A DNA stretch of 64,000 nucleotides from Dryas octopetala (Eukaryota; Streptophyta; Magnoliopsida; Rosales; Rosaceae), in NCBI GenBank assembly GCA_963921425.1, contig OY992833.1:27948698-28012697 (forward strand), in the 5' to 3' direction. The position numbers and the translations under genes were made by a program. This document shows, piece by piece, positions 1 through 11,989 of this stretch. Below the pieces are notes generated by a model. It had not been told where the DNA came from and made no database searches. It was given only the letters and a program-made list of their open reading frames with translations. How positions within the stretch are numbered: position 1 is the first letter of the stretch; every line of letters begins with the position of its first letter.

Positions 1-470
1 ACATGTGTACAAACATTAATATATAAAATCTTAAACTTTAAATAATAGCTTTAAAATTATATACGTGTTATAATTTAAATAAAGTGTCTCGTACCGTTAT
101 TACTCTTAGTTTTATCACTATTCATTATAGGTTTCACAATCAACAATAATGGATAATCTTAAAATATAAAAATTCCCTTTTTTGATGGACAAAGGCATAT
201 ATATATATTTGTATATATAGCTCTCTGGAGACTATTGATCAATTAAATCAACACAAAATGAATTAGAACTCTAAAAGTCATATATTTTATTATATAAGTT
301 AATTACTACAAGCAGTACGTCTTTGAAATTAAGCAGTGATACCATGGAGAGTTCATATATGCAAACTCTTCCTTCTAGCCTAATGAGCAAACCCTAGGTA
401 GCCAACATACAACAGGCTCATGACAACATATTAAGTACTAGTAGTAGTACTGAAGCTGGATCCACATCGA
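1..470. other. 3' flank of the PRE-like gene
   Basis: This AT-rich stretch lies downstream of the stop codon of the minus-strand PRE-like gene. It presumably includes its 3'UTR. I see no other gene or clear repeat here. Confidence 0.5.
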
Positions 471-1217
471 TCACATAAGTAAACTTCTAATAATGGCAGC
501 TTGGTCACTATCCATGTCTGTAGTGGCCAAAAGCTCTGATAAGCGGTCACTTAGGTCATCAACCTCTCTGTGTAAGTTTCTGATGTAGTTGCAAGTCTCC
601 TGGAGGACCTTGGACGCTGAGACCTGCATGCCCAAATAATAATATTCAAACAACAAATAATACAATTATTTTTAGCATATGATCATGTGATATATATATA
701 TATATATATGAAATAGTTGAAGCCAAAATTAAATATATGAGAGTGAGCGAGGGTGATAATTCTATATAATAGGTAAGGTAGGGTGGCATGGGGGAACATT
801 TGGAATCCCACACCACACACCTCATCAAGTTGTAGCTACAGATGATATATAATTAAATGAGGGCTGTTCTACTGCATGTGTTCGCCTGTGACTGTGAGTG
901 TGACTTATCTACCTAGCTCCTATAGAAGCAAATAAAGACCACACAAAACAGATATATATTTAAATATATAAATTTTTGCTGCTGCAGAGAATTAATTAAT
1001 TGAAAGACAGAGAATAAATGAATTAAAGGAATATATAAAGGAGCAATAATATATATTAATGAATATATTTGATATATACCTTGTCGGAGCGCCTGTTTCG
1101 AATCTCAGGAATAAGTTGTTGTAACTTGGAGACGAGATCGGTGATCTGGTCATCACTGATATTCCTGCTGCCAACACCCGATGACTGCCTGGAGTTACGC
1201 GATCTTCTGCTAGACAT
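471..1217 (-). CDS. PRE6-like: Atypical HLH transcription regulator, PRE/KIDARI type
   Basis: Two coding exons, 1080-1217 and 471-623, encode 96 residues, the usual size of the PACLOBUTRAZOL RESISTANCE family. The donor is GGTATATA after 1080 and the acceptor is CAG before 623, both in phase 0. The N terminus is serine/arginine-rich ([13 protein letters not shown]), followed by a helix-loop-helix with the family motifs [39 protein letters not shown] and [18 protein letters not shown], ending in AAIIRSLLM. The DNA-contacting basic residues of true bHLH factors are missing. Family knowledge: such proteins do not bind DNA but titrate inhibitory bHLH partners, promoting cell elongation in gibberellin, brassinosteroid and light responses. 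The PRE6/KIDARI label rests on the neighbouring CYP23 gene, as in Arabidopsis. The family call is firm, the subtype less so. Confidence 0.93.
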
Positions 1218-1320
1218 TGTAGTTGGAGCTAGCTTCTTTCAGGTGGTGTCAGAAAAATGAGTTTGAATATTATGAATATATATAGAAATTAAGACAAATG
1301 AGCTATAGAGCTAAGGAGTG

Positions 1321-1328
1321 GTATATAT
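1321..1328 (-). promoter_or_regulatory. Candidate TATA box of the PRE-like gene
   Basis: An ACTATATATACC motif on the minus strand lies about 100 bases upstream of the start codon. A transcript starting about 30 bases further downstream would have a 5'UTR of roughly 70-80 bases. The region has many TATATA stretches, so the choice is tentative. Confidence 0.35.
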
Positions 1329-1329
1329 A

Positions 1330-2960
1330 GTTTGTCAGAGAATTGAAGTAATGAGAGAAACTATATATGAGCTAGCTATATATATAGCTATTTGGAAGAT
1401 GGGTATGTAAGTATGAGGTGTGTAATATATAATGAGGTGGCTTGGCACTTAAAAGATGGAGCAAATATTGTTTGAAATGAGGAGTAGGGGAGTAATGGTG
1501 GGGATGAGGACTGAGGATGAGGAGACAAGTGCATGGGAGGAAGCAGTGGGCTAAGGCTTCTCTGTTATGAATAGGGTTTGAGAAATTAAGAAAGAGAGAG
1601 AGGGAATGAGATAAAATGAATAAAAAAAGGGGGATGGAGATACTCCATACTGTCTTTTCTCAATCTGTCCCCAAGCTGGGGTTAGTCTTCAAGTGGGTTA
1701 AGCCAAATGTGCTTGTTTATCACCCAACTACAAGGGCCTCTCTGTGTCAGTCCCAGCACGCAGGCCCATGTTATCTTATTACAATTAATTGTTTATTTTT
1801 TCTACAATATTATTAATTACTCTATTTACTTTATGAGTTTATACTTTATACCTACAGGCTACAGCTACATCACACATAATTTAATCATATTTTAAATTAC
1901 TTGGGTAAATTATCTCTTGTCCATTTGGAAGCACCGAGATGGGCAAATGGGTATATCGATCAAGTGTGACATTGTTGAATGTTGACCAGTCTGATCCATC
2001 TCAACAAATCCAATCCATCCGGACCATCCCCATGTTTTTCTACACTTTCCTTTGCGGACATGCCACGTGTGGTCTCATCGTCTGTCTCAAACTGAACCGG
2101 ATTCCTAGGCACCCTTTATTTTTTCCTTCGGTTATTTCCTAAAGTCATGAAATTGTCCGTAGGGTTTATAATTTTATATACTAGTCATTACTTATTTTAT
2201 CTTGTTCACAATCCCATTTTCTTTATATTTCAAACAATTGCGACATAATTAATTTATTACTCACTCATTCCTTGAATACAAGGCTTCAAGATATATGCAA
2301 TCACTAGCTCACAAATACAAAACGATCATTATGAATTGGGGTGGGATGCTAATACTAGGAGATGGGTTGGAGATGGAGATTAGAGTATCCTAATATTTTC
2401 ATTATCGTCTATAAATAAGATTAATATATTCGAATGTGTGTGTTTTTGAGAATTTAAATTCAAGATATCTGAGTTTTTATTTCTTTTTTATTAATGGACT
2501 ACGTACGTACCTAACTACCTATACAAGTTAAAGTAAAAATTGGGAGCCGGCCGGCCGGCTACACATGTCTGCACATAATGGGGATGTGTTGCTTAATCCT
2601 TTTTTCCGGCGTGCTTCCTGGTACGTAATTAAGTTCGTCTGTCGATGCATATATCCGGCAGCTGGGGCTTAATTGGGATCATCACTGGTAAATCCCGATC
2701 ACAGTTATTACTGCACCTTTCAATTTGCACCCCATTAATTACTAGATTACTATTATTTTATTTTTTAACACAAAGATAATTAAAGGTAATTAAACAAAAG
2801 CATATACAACTATATAACCAAACAAAAAGTCATGCTCATGCATGTGATGAACTTCCAGACAGTGAGCAGCCAAAATTAATGACCAGATACATACCAGTCC
2901 ACTCCTAGTGGGAGCGCCTTACAGTTCTACACCCTTCCAATTTATTTTAATTATTGCATA
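1330..2960. other. Intergenic, upstream of the PRE-like gene
   Basis: Promoter-side spacer of the PRE-like gene. Open frames at 1616-1816 and 1939-2142 have no recognisable domain and low coding character. A short CCGGCCGGCCGG palindrome lies near 2546-2558. I see no gene. Confidence 0.5.
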
Positions 2961-2967
2961 TGAATTA

Positions 2968-3287
2968 GGTTTAATTCCAACAGTGATCCCTCATTTAATT
3001 TTTTTTATTTTTAGGGCCCTCAAATTTGTTGGAAAAAAATTAATTGAATGACCAAAGTGTCACTTGTAAAATAGTTAAGGGACTATGGCTATAAAAAAAA
3101 AAAAAAATTAAGTGACCATTGCTGAAAAAAAAAAACCTTATATATTAATAGAATATTTAACAATTTTGACGAACTGAAACCGAAGTGTTAGTTGTAGAAA
3201 AGTTCAAGGACCCTAAAAATTTAAACAATAGTTGAAGAATCAAAGTGTCACTCCTAAAATAGTTCAGGAACCACTACTGGAATTAAC
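2968..3287. mobile_element. Small inverted-repeat element (MITE-like)
   Basis: The left end reads TTAATTCCAACAGTGATCC from 2971. The complement of the right end (3286 leftwards) reads TTAATTCCAGTAGTGGTTCC. The element is about 320 bp and is flanked on both sides by TTA (2965-2967 and 3288-3290). A 3-bp TTA duplication fits PIF/Harbinger-type MITEs. The interior repeats phrases such as 'aaagtgtcact..taaaatagtt' in two places. No coding capacity. Confidence 0.55.
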
Positions 3288-3290
3288 TTA

Positions 3291-5700
3291 TAAATTAATT
3301 ATAGAAGCAAAAAAAATTTCAAAATATGAAATATATATGTATGTTTGAGGAGCCACTCTGAACTACAAGGTGGGTAAGGCTTTGCTTTCAGCATTTGACA
3401 AACTCGCAGAAAGCCCAGCCCAAAATTAGTTCTCAGAATGACCAAAAACTTACTCAATGCACCCAGTGTGAACGGGCTTCCATGAGTTCCACATCTATAT
3501 AATCTTGAAAATTTTAATCTGAAAAATTGGGGATTGGTCCAATTAAATGTGATTTTTTTACGAGAAGCAAATTGATGGAAGCTCCAAAAATTCATTGAGG
3601 GGGTTAGAAAGATCGATAATGCCAAAGCCAGTCACGTGACAGTTCTTTGAGTTTGACATGACACATGTCGTGAATTAACAGAACAAACCATATTCCGACT
3701 GTGTCATTGGCAACATAAATATAACGGGTAACGGCCGACTAATTGACGTGCTTCACGGCTCACACTACAACGAGCTACAGAAATTCAGTCATCCATTTAA
3801 AAATTAATCGACAATCAGAGTAATAGTCCAAATCCGATTATAATATTTCAATGCGTCACTCAAGTTTAATATGTAAACAACTCATATTCTTGAATATTAG
3901 GTGATGTATAACACGTGTGCTACATAGCCTAACTCAAGTGGATGAACCTGTTTTGATATCATAAGAAATTTAGGCATTCATTTCAAAACTAATTGGTAAT
4001 AGGAGGAATAGTTCAAACCTTTTTAAACTACTATGCAATGTTATAATATTTCAATATGAGACTACACTCCACATTCTCACACGGACACAACAGTTTAAAT
4101 CCAAATTATTATTTTTTTCCACTTTACTCTGCATGTGATGGGTCTAGTGAAAACCCAGAATGAAGCCAACAAGGACACAAACGAAACAGCAAAGGGCAAA
4201 CATAATAAGGTACATGAGGTTAAAGATTGGCCCATTCCATAGACTTGTTCCTTGTGTTGGCGTTTTTAGCCATGTGGGTGTGTTCGTCTTCTATCAGATC
4301 AGTTGAAGACAGACAGTCATGACTCATGTATGTATGTATGTAAAACATCCTACGACTGCATCTAGATCACCCTAAAAGTCAGCCAAGCGAAGTTGATTGG
4401 TGGTGGGACACGTACCTAACATGTTCAACAATCACGAAAAACTCAAAAGTTTAGGTTATTTATAACTGAATCAATAATGTACATGAAAGCATAACAATAT
4501 ATATTAAGTTAACACGGCTCACCATTTGAATGGTAGCCCAATTGTTTGAATGTAGCTGCTGCTAGCAAATTGACCATGTGTTCATTAGCTATTTAGCGAG
4601 TGAAATGTAAGGGAAGGAAAATGTTAGCAGGCAACATCTTATTAAGGGACCGCAATAAACCCTATTTGGGCTTCGTCAATGGCAGGCATCACATGTTATG
4701 TTTTCCATGATCGAACTGAAATTTTGGAACACATGGGAGAGACTGCATTGACATTTGACATAATTGTGTAATGTGTGGTTCATATAATAATTGATATTAT
4801 GCAGACTGATACGACCAAAACGAAACAAGGGTGGGTCACCATCTTCCTCGCTAAACAAATTGCTTACTCAACTAGTATACCAGATTCAGACATGTGACTA
4901 TGTATCATCCCCCATGTTGGTGTAGGCCATCTCTGACGTTTATGGGACAGTAGGTTCTAAGTTCTAACTTTACCCTTATTTTGTTTTGCTAGATGAATTA
5001 ACACCATACGAAGATGACTCGTCACCTACACCCTTATCTTTAGGGCTAATCACATGTTTTAACCCACTTAATTGTCAATCGAATTGAATTGTTTTGTTTT
5101 GCTAGAAGAACACTAGGATCTAGACCACACCAGCATTTTCACAAGCTATTTCCGGTCCAAAAAAAGAAGCTTGTTTCGTAAGTAAAGGGTTAAATGCTCC
5201 CACTTTCTTGGACTAGTGGGCTTCAAGAAATGCCACTTATCGGCGGCCCATTATAGGCAGATACAACTGCTCTGTCTGTGTTGCCACACAAATGGCGAAG
5301 ACCAATTGAAATCTTTAATCTTCAATTATGGGCTAACCCTTGCTCGAAGAGACAGTTTCAGCAGTTTCACAGCTAACAATAGGAGTCACGGGTCACAAGC
5401 CTGAAAACATACTTGGGCCCATTATCAGGTTTTGAGCTTTATTATACAGAGGCAGTCTAGCGCCCGAGGTGACACAATAGCACATAGGATAGTAGCTAGC
5501 TTAGTTGACTTTTAATCTGTTGATGTACATGAATCTATTCAATTGACACCACAAATATTTGTCTGAACTCTGAAGTTATAGACATGAAAAATTGTAGGGT
5601 TCTTTCTGCTCGAACTGACCATTTGTAATTTTTGTGGATAAGCATTGATATTTGGATGGTCGACATCAACCACAACATTTCTTCATGCTGGTTTAGCTTG
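3291..5700. other. Intergenic between the PRE-like and CYP23 genes
   Basis: AT-rich spacer. Open frames at 3299-3625, 4676-4858 and 5216-5404 encode nothing recognisable. I see no RNA gene, and no inverted repeat strong enough to call. Confidence 0.5.
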
Positions 5701-5707
5701 CTATATA

Positions 5708-7415
5708 TCATGGGAAGCATTTCATTCTCTGCAAAATAGCACAGGATGAGTCCATGTTTACATGGTAATGTTTCAAGAGATTATGCTAATTGGAACTCCA
5801 ATTTACCTGTCTTTCAATTTCAACAGCAGATGCAGCAAGCCTTCGCTTCATGATTGACCTCTCATGTTCACAATTCTCCATCTCGGTATCTAAAACAACA
5901 CAATCGAGAAAAAACTACAATGTAAATTTGATAATTAAAATAAGATAACCAATATCTCCAATGCAAAAAAAAAACACTAGATTTATCTTTACTTTTGGCA
6001 AATATGTATAACCAAGCAACAAGTGATGAAGTGATGAAGCAGAAAATTCAGCAATATGCATGGAACAGCCTTTGGTCTCAATCTATTGAAGAACCTACTA
6101 CCACTCATTAGTCCAGTCACTGAAGCTATTAGTGTCAAGACTTCCACAATCAAGTTGTGCAATACCTAAGAACTAACCAAAATGAGTAATTCCAACCACA
6201 ATACCAGAAGATATTTAAATGGTACCAGGCGTCTGTACAATTGTACTATCATATACCTCCCTCTCCTTCACTTTTTTTCTCTTCTCAAAGCCCCATTAAA
6301 TTTATCAAATAGAGTACTAGACAAATCAAGTTTACAAAATGTTTATGTTTTCATTTGCAGGATTGTGCAGCTCAAATTTACCAATGAATATTCATCCACC
6401 ACAGAATTATCATATATGGAAGTAGTACAAGCAAAAAATAAATGATAGGGTGCGTGATTCTCACCATAGTAGTATGATGACAGAATTGTTATGCGCTCAG
6501 TAGGCTGGGAAAAAAAGAAGAAGTAAATAATGAGAATAATATTTCAAGCCAAGGGAGAATGAAAAATGGTTGTTTTGGCCATAGTTCCCAGACCCATCTA
6601 GAATATATTTGCATCAGACATTACACATTGAAGGACAGATTACAATTCTAAGTTTGTCGGGTTTAGAAAGCATAATTAACAATAAGCATACCATTACAAA
6701 AATCCCCTCACGACGAGTAGGGAGTTCCTCAAGCGCTTTCAAGGTCTCATCACCTTTAGTAACTTTTCCAAATATTGCATACTGAAAAAGGATTAATGAT
6801 TAGTAACCACGAATCATGAATTGCTAGCAAAGTGTAGTAAGCATACTTTAGTATCAAGATGAGGGGCATCTCCAAGAAGTATTGAAAAAGAGGATGAAGC
6901 ACTATTTGGGTCTTCATATCTACACCAAAATCAAGTAGAATTCAAGAGCTGAAACTTCAACAAAATCAGTGAATCAGAAAGAGTCAAGACTCAAGACTAT
7001 ACCTTCCCATAGACAGAATACCTCGGACATGCTTCACATCGCTGAACTCACCCACGACGGTCTTTTCGGCTTCTCTTCTCTGCTCCTCGTTCATCGGAGC
7101 CGATCTTCCGCCGGCCACGTCAGCCACTTGGGCCACAAACCCCCTGTCGACCCTGAAGAAGTGGTTGGTGTTGTAGCACCCAAGACGGACCAGCTTGAAT
7201 ATGTGATCAACGGTTTTGGGCGCCACGTTGGGGAAGAACCCGAATTCGATGTCACCATAATTCGTCTGAAAAACAACGCGGGCGGATCCGAGTACCGATT
7301 GCGGAGACGAAGCGCCGCCGACACTGAAAACTCTAGTGTAAAACCAAAACCAGCTCAATCCGATCAATGCCGATTTACGGCTCCACATTTTGCCCCGAAA
7401 TATGCCGCCCTTCAT
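5708..7415 (-). CDS. CYP23: Cyclophilin-type peptidyl-prolyl cis-trans isomerase, CYP23-like
   Basis: Six coding exons on the minus strand: 7003-7415, 6847-6919, 6692-6781, 6465-6504, 5807-5889 and 5708-5728. All junctions are GT-AG and join in frame to 239 residues. The first ~30 residues contain a hydrophobic stretch (LIGLSWFWFYTRVF) that looks like a secretory signal or anchor. The cyclophilin domain follows, with VVFQTNYGDIEFGFFPNVAP, HIFKLVRLGCYNTNHFFRV, GFVAQVADV, FSILLGDAPHLD and YAIFGKVTKGDETLKALEEL. The C terminus is a charged helical tail (ENCEHERSIMKRRLAASAVE) ending RMKCFP. This matches the divergent plant cyclophilin CYP23. The proline-isomerase catalytic set is only partly kept, so enzymatic activity is uncertain. 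A second in-frame ATG at 7388 could be used instead. Confidence 0.9.
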
Positions 7416-7419
7416 CTCA

Positions 7420-9990
7420 TTTCGGCGTCAACTACCGTTACTACCGAAACAAATCGATTCCTTTTTTTTTTTTTGGCGGTTATTAGGGCTTCATCAGGTC
7501 CAACTTCTATATGACCCAAGAGAGCTACTGGACTGGGCCCAATGTTTCTTTCTTTATTTATTAAATGGGCCCGAAACTATTTTTAATTTATAATTCTACC
7601 CGGTTAGGTGTGCTGATCAACAAAATTAAATTTAAAAAATAAAAAGGGTTTCCCCTCAGTTGGCAGGTTCGGCCCCATCTTATCGAAAAATTACTAGGTA
7701 TATATCACTATGTGGTGTAACCAATCCAACGTGTAAATATATTATTAGGCGGTATGTTTATATTTATAGGTATAGTATTAATAACATTCACTCATATTAT
7801 AATACATAGATTAGTTATACTACGTGACAGTATATTAGTTATACAAAATAATTTCGACATGAGACACGAAGTTGACTAAGCATGACTGACTCATTTTCTT
7901 TGATATTTTTAATTTCCTAGTTTTTTAATTAGTATATTAATCTTTTATTTCCTACATTAAAGAAAATTAAATCCTTAACTTATTATCCCACCAACCGTCA
8001 CTACTTCAACTAATACCAAAGACTTGTAGACCAAATAATAAGATTGAAATTTTTTTGCAAAAGATTTTGAATGTTGGGTGTAATGATTTAATCGTTGGGT
8101 GCACTTTTCCTTTTTTGGAATTTTTTCGTTGGATGCCATGACCCACATCTTGCCGGCCCCATGGTTTTCGTAGGAATAACTGGGCCCATGCCAACGACGC
8201 TGAGCCTTGTTTGTCCAATGATGAAGACTGTAGATGGGCTTCTCCATTCACCACCGGCCCACACTACGCGACCCTTCTAATCCCATACTTATCAATCATT
8301 AGGTGCCAATATTTGGTGAGTAACACACTAACACGTAATGAGAGACAGATATTATGGATGTTTATAAGTTTTTTTTTTTTTTTCTTTTTCCCATTTCTTA
8401 CCAGTTTACAACTTCAACTGGAGTAAGCAATGTCTTCATTGTGATTTGTGAATGCACTCAATTTATTCATTCATTAATTCTTTCACGGCTCACATTCATT
8501 GGAATTCTGTCTAAGCATATGTGCCAACTCCTTTAGTCCTTTATTTGGCTAGCAATGTCATTGATACTCTTCTCATCAATAACTGCATCATTTGTTTGTC
8601 AATCAAAATCAATGAATTAATTCTCCCCTAAAGAATCTGATTCTCCATTTCTTCCAATGCTGGCTGGCATTCTCTCTCTGCGTTCCACCCCCTTGTTCAC
8701 TTACAATCTCAATAATGGGTTCAAATTGGGCCCTAACAAGTCTGCATGCATGTTGTCTAGCCCGGCCCACTTTGATTTACATTATTTAATTTGATGCGAT
8801 GGGAAAAGAATGAAAATTATTTAGAATCATATATAGTGAATTGAACTATCTGTTCCTTGTGCTCATTCATAAATCATAGAATTTGGGTTCCATGACACCT
8901 TGCTTACAGCCTGTTTGCGTTTGGTGGATATTATCAAATGCCCAATTATATGTTTCCCATATCAATCTTAATTATCAAGTTCAAATTGCCGACCATATGC
9001 ATGTTCTAGAAGAATAAAAAATTTCAAAAGCATAGGGTATATAGGTATCTAAAGAATAAAAACCAAAAGTATATCATATACTATAATGACATATACCAAA
9101 TTTGCTTTTGTTTTCATTCACATCTTCAACCATCTCCTATCTTATGCAAGCCCTAAAACCACAATATTCAATGCGCGCCAAGACTACTCATGAATGAGTA
9201 AGCTAGTTTTTCATAGCCCACATCTTACTTTAATTTCTACCTTTAATTCATGCTGATGAGTAAGTTTAATTTGCATTTAATTAAATGTTTAATGGCATGC
9301 ACGCATTTCATTCATTACCATCAACTTTAAAGACATCTCCAAGACTTCCATAGTTCCATAGTTCCATTAATTCATATATCCTCATCAACTAAATAACAAC
9401 AAAAACTGCAGAAGAGGATGTCCCACTTCTGCAAATGAGTTGGGCATTTAGAATGGATGCCATCTCACGTAAAGTAATTGGTAACATACACCCCATTATT
9501 ATTAATTGATCGACCTCTATACACAACTAGAAACAAAGAAACAAATAAACACTCACATACACCATTATAAAGCATATACGGCACTTTCAAGTTTCAACCA
9601 ACAGTTACTCACACGCAACTCCTATTTAATTTTGTTCACTTTCGCAGCATTAAAGTGACCCTGCAGCTGCAGGGACTAATTTGCTAATATAGCGAATAAA
9701 AATACATATTCTATACCCAGACATTAATTTTTGGAGTGTGGCAGGTACACAACTCGTATGAAAAATAATATATATATATATGTAAATATTTATGCTTAAT
9801 GGGAAATTAATCATCACTTGATCATCAGCATAAAATTAATTCTCCACTTCCTTGACATGGCATCGTGTATATGGGGGGAAAATGCTAAATAAAAAGTAAT
9901 TGCAACATGGTTTGTCTCTCAACCCCACTTAATTGGTCTATATATGTTTTTTACAATTTTATTCAAATATTGATTCCGGGTCACTACAAT
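7420..9990. other. Intergenic, upstream of CYP23
   Basis: Putative promoter of CYP23, then AT-rich spacer. About 7690-7850 is an AT-rich block similar, in inverted orientation, to 34240-34400; it shares the phrase TTCACTCATATTATAA and the surrounding TTATATTTATA context. No gene found; the open frames at 7975-8536 have no recognisable domain. Confidence 0.45.
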
Positions 9991-10299
9991 TAATTCTTAT
10001 AAATCAAATTAATTAAACCTAGCTAGCTAGCTATATATATATATATAGAGAAAATTAGGATTAAATATTAAATTCCAATAATTTTTTGGTATAGCATGAA
10101 GACTATATAATATTTCAATTGAACTATCAAATTTAAATGTAGTTTTTTAGATTAGGTCACAAATATGTTGGTCTTTTTGATTTGAGCCTTTTCCATTTGA
10201 CATTTTTGTCCTTTGGCCCACATATGATGTGTGTTAGTTAAAATTTATAATGTTTTGACAAAATTGCCCTTGAAACTTTTATATTATCTTGAAAATTTG

Positions 10300-10560
10300 C
10301 TAATATAGTCTCAACTTCACATTTAGTTGTGACTGTACACAACTTCAAATTTAGTTGTGATTGAACGACAGTCACATTTAAGTTGTAAAACAGTCACAGT
10401 TAAGTTGTGACTTAATTGAATTTTTTTTAAAGAAATTATACTACAATATAGTATAAATAGAGGTCAAAATAATACTTTTACTCAAAATAATATATAGTAT
10501 AGTGGTATGAGTTGTCTCTTTTAATTTACTAAAACAGTCACAGTTAAGTTGTGACTGGAT
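10300..10560. repeat. Degenerate short repeat (CAGTCACA..TTAAGTTGTGACT)
   Basis: The phrase AACAGTCACAGTTAAGTTGTG occurs at about 10388-10410 and again near 10533-10555. Further variants (ACTTCAAATTTAGTTGTGA, GACAGTCACATTTAAGTTGT) lie between 10317 and 10390. The copies are followed by similar T-runs. Probably part of an old repeat whose limits I cannot set. Confidence 0.4.
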
Positions 10561-11479
10561 TGATTTTTTTTTAATATAATAAAGTATAAATTAATGTAAT
10601 ATTTGTGATATAATATTTTTTTTTTATTGTAGTGGCATGTGATGTAATATTTGTAAATTCTAATACCTTTTACTTTATTATTTTATTTGACTTTTCAACT
10701 AGTACCTAATCTAAAATGCTATTTAATTTTGATATCTAAACTAAAAAGTTATTAAAATTTAGTAGTTAAAATCAATGAACCTATATATATATATATGACG
10801 ATCCCAACTAATCTTCCACGTCCACCTGTCCTTATTAAATTGACAATTGCTCAGAGGAACATGCAATATTTCGAAAATTAAGCATATTATAAGCGATCAA
10901 AGAATAATTCATTTACCAATATCAAATATCTAATTAACTTCATCAATCAATTTATAAATTTTCCCCTTATTATACGAGCAACCCATGATTAGGATAGATG
11001 GGTGATTTGAGCCTACTACTCTAGCTAGAATTGAAATCCCCAAACCCCAACTTGAAAAATAAAATAAAAATAAAAAGTTCGTTTTGATAGGCAAAAATGT
11101 TCAAAGTCGTATCATTATAGAAGCAAAGCATCTAAATCTTTGGCTTTTTTGAAGGCTAAGAAGGGAAATATGTGTTAGTTAAAGCTTAAAATTAAATGTA
11201 AGATTCTTTTTTCTTTTGATATATTAGGACGTGTAATGATCTTTTTCCATTCCCTTAATGGACCCAAGTCATTGTCATGAATGTGGTCATTTCATTTACA
11301 TGAGCATTTGTATTTAATTAGGTTTTTTTTTTTTAAACCAAGGTCGGTTGCTTTGGTTTGGCGAAATTCACGGATTTCTTGTTCCCCTCTTTATTATGTG
11401 TGAAGACGACATAAAGCTATCATCTACAAGATGAGTATGTGACTATGTGTATAGCAAGCAAAATTCACAAATGAAGTTT

Positions 11480-11519
11480 GAGAGAGAGAGAGAGAGAGAG
11501 AGAGAGTGAGAGAGAGAGA
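11480..11519. repeat. (GA)n microsatellite
   Basis: About 27 bases of GA repeat, interrupted by TG, then another run of GA. Ordinary plant microsatellite with no gene attached. Confidence 0.9.
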
Positions 11520-11989
11520 TGAGGGTTGAAGGTGACGTTTGCCTAACAATGTTTTGTGAGATTATATTCGTTTTGTGGAAATAGACGGAGAACACAAGGA
11601 CTACGTCTCTTGTATTGACCTTTCCCGCTTGGCTTTTTATGCTAATTGTTGACTAAATTGCTCTAATTGAAGATTAGACAACCCCATCCAATCTTTATCT
11701 AAAAAAGTCTTTATTTTGTGTTTGTTAATTTTGGACTATCTGATCAATTAATTATCAATTTAATAATATTTCTCTTCATTTTATGGGAATATGTTTCAAA
11801 ATCAAATACTATCTCTCGAAATTTATAAAAACAAAAAAACAAAAAAAACAGATAACTTTAGACTAAAATATGTATGTGATTATGTACAAAAATATATACA
11901 TAATTTGACGAAGAATTAATAGTGGGATTAAATGTTTGAAATTGCATGTGATGTATTACTTAATATGTTAATAATTATAAATCCCCTAG

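Noticed and set aside
3299..3625. 108-residue minus-strand open frame
   Set aside because: No recognisable domain. AT-rich C terminus, no promoter or splice context.
6969..7514. 181-residue plus-strand open frame
   Set aside because: It is antisense to CYP23 exon 1, whose reading frame is clearly the coding one.
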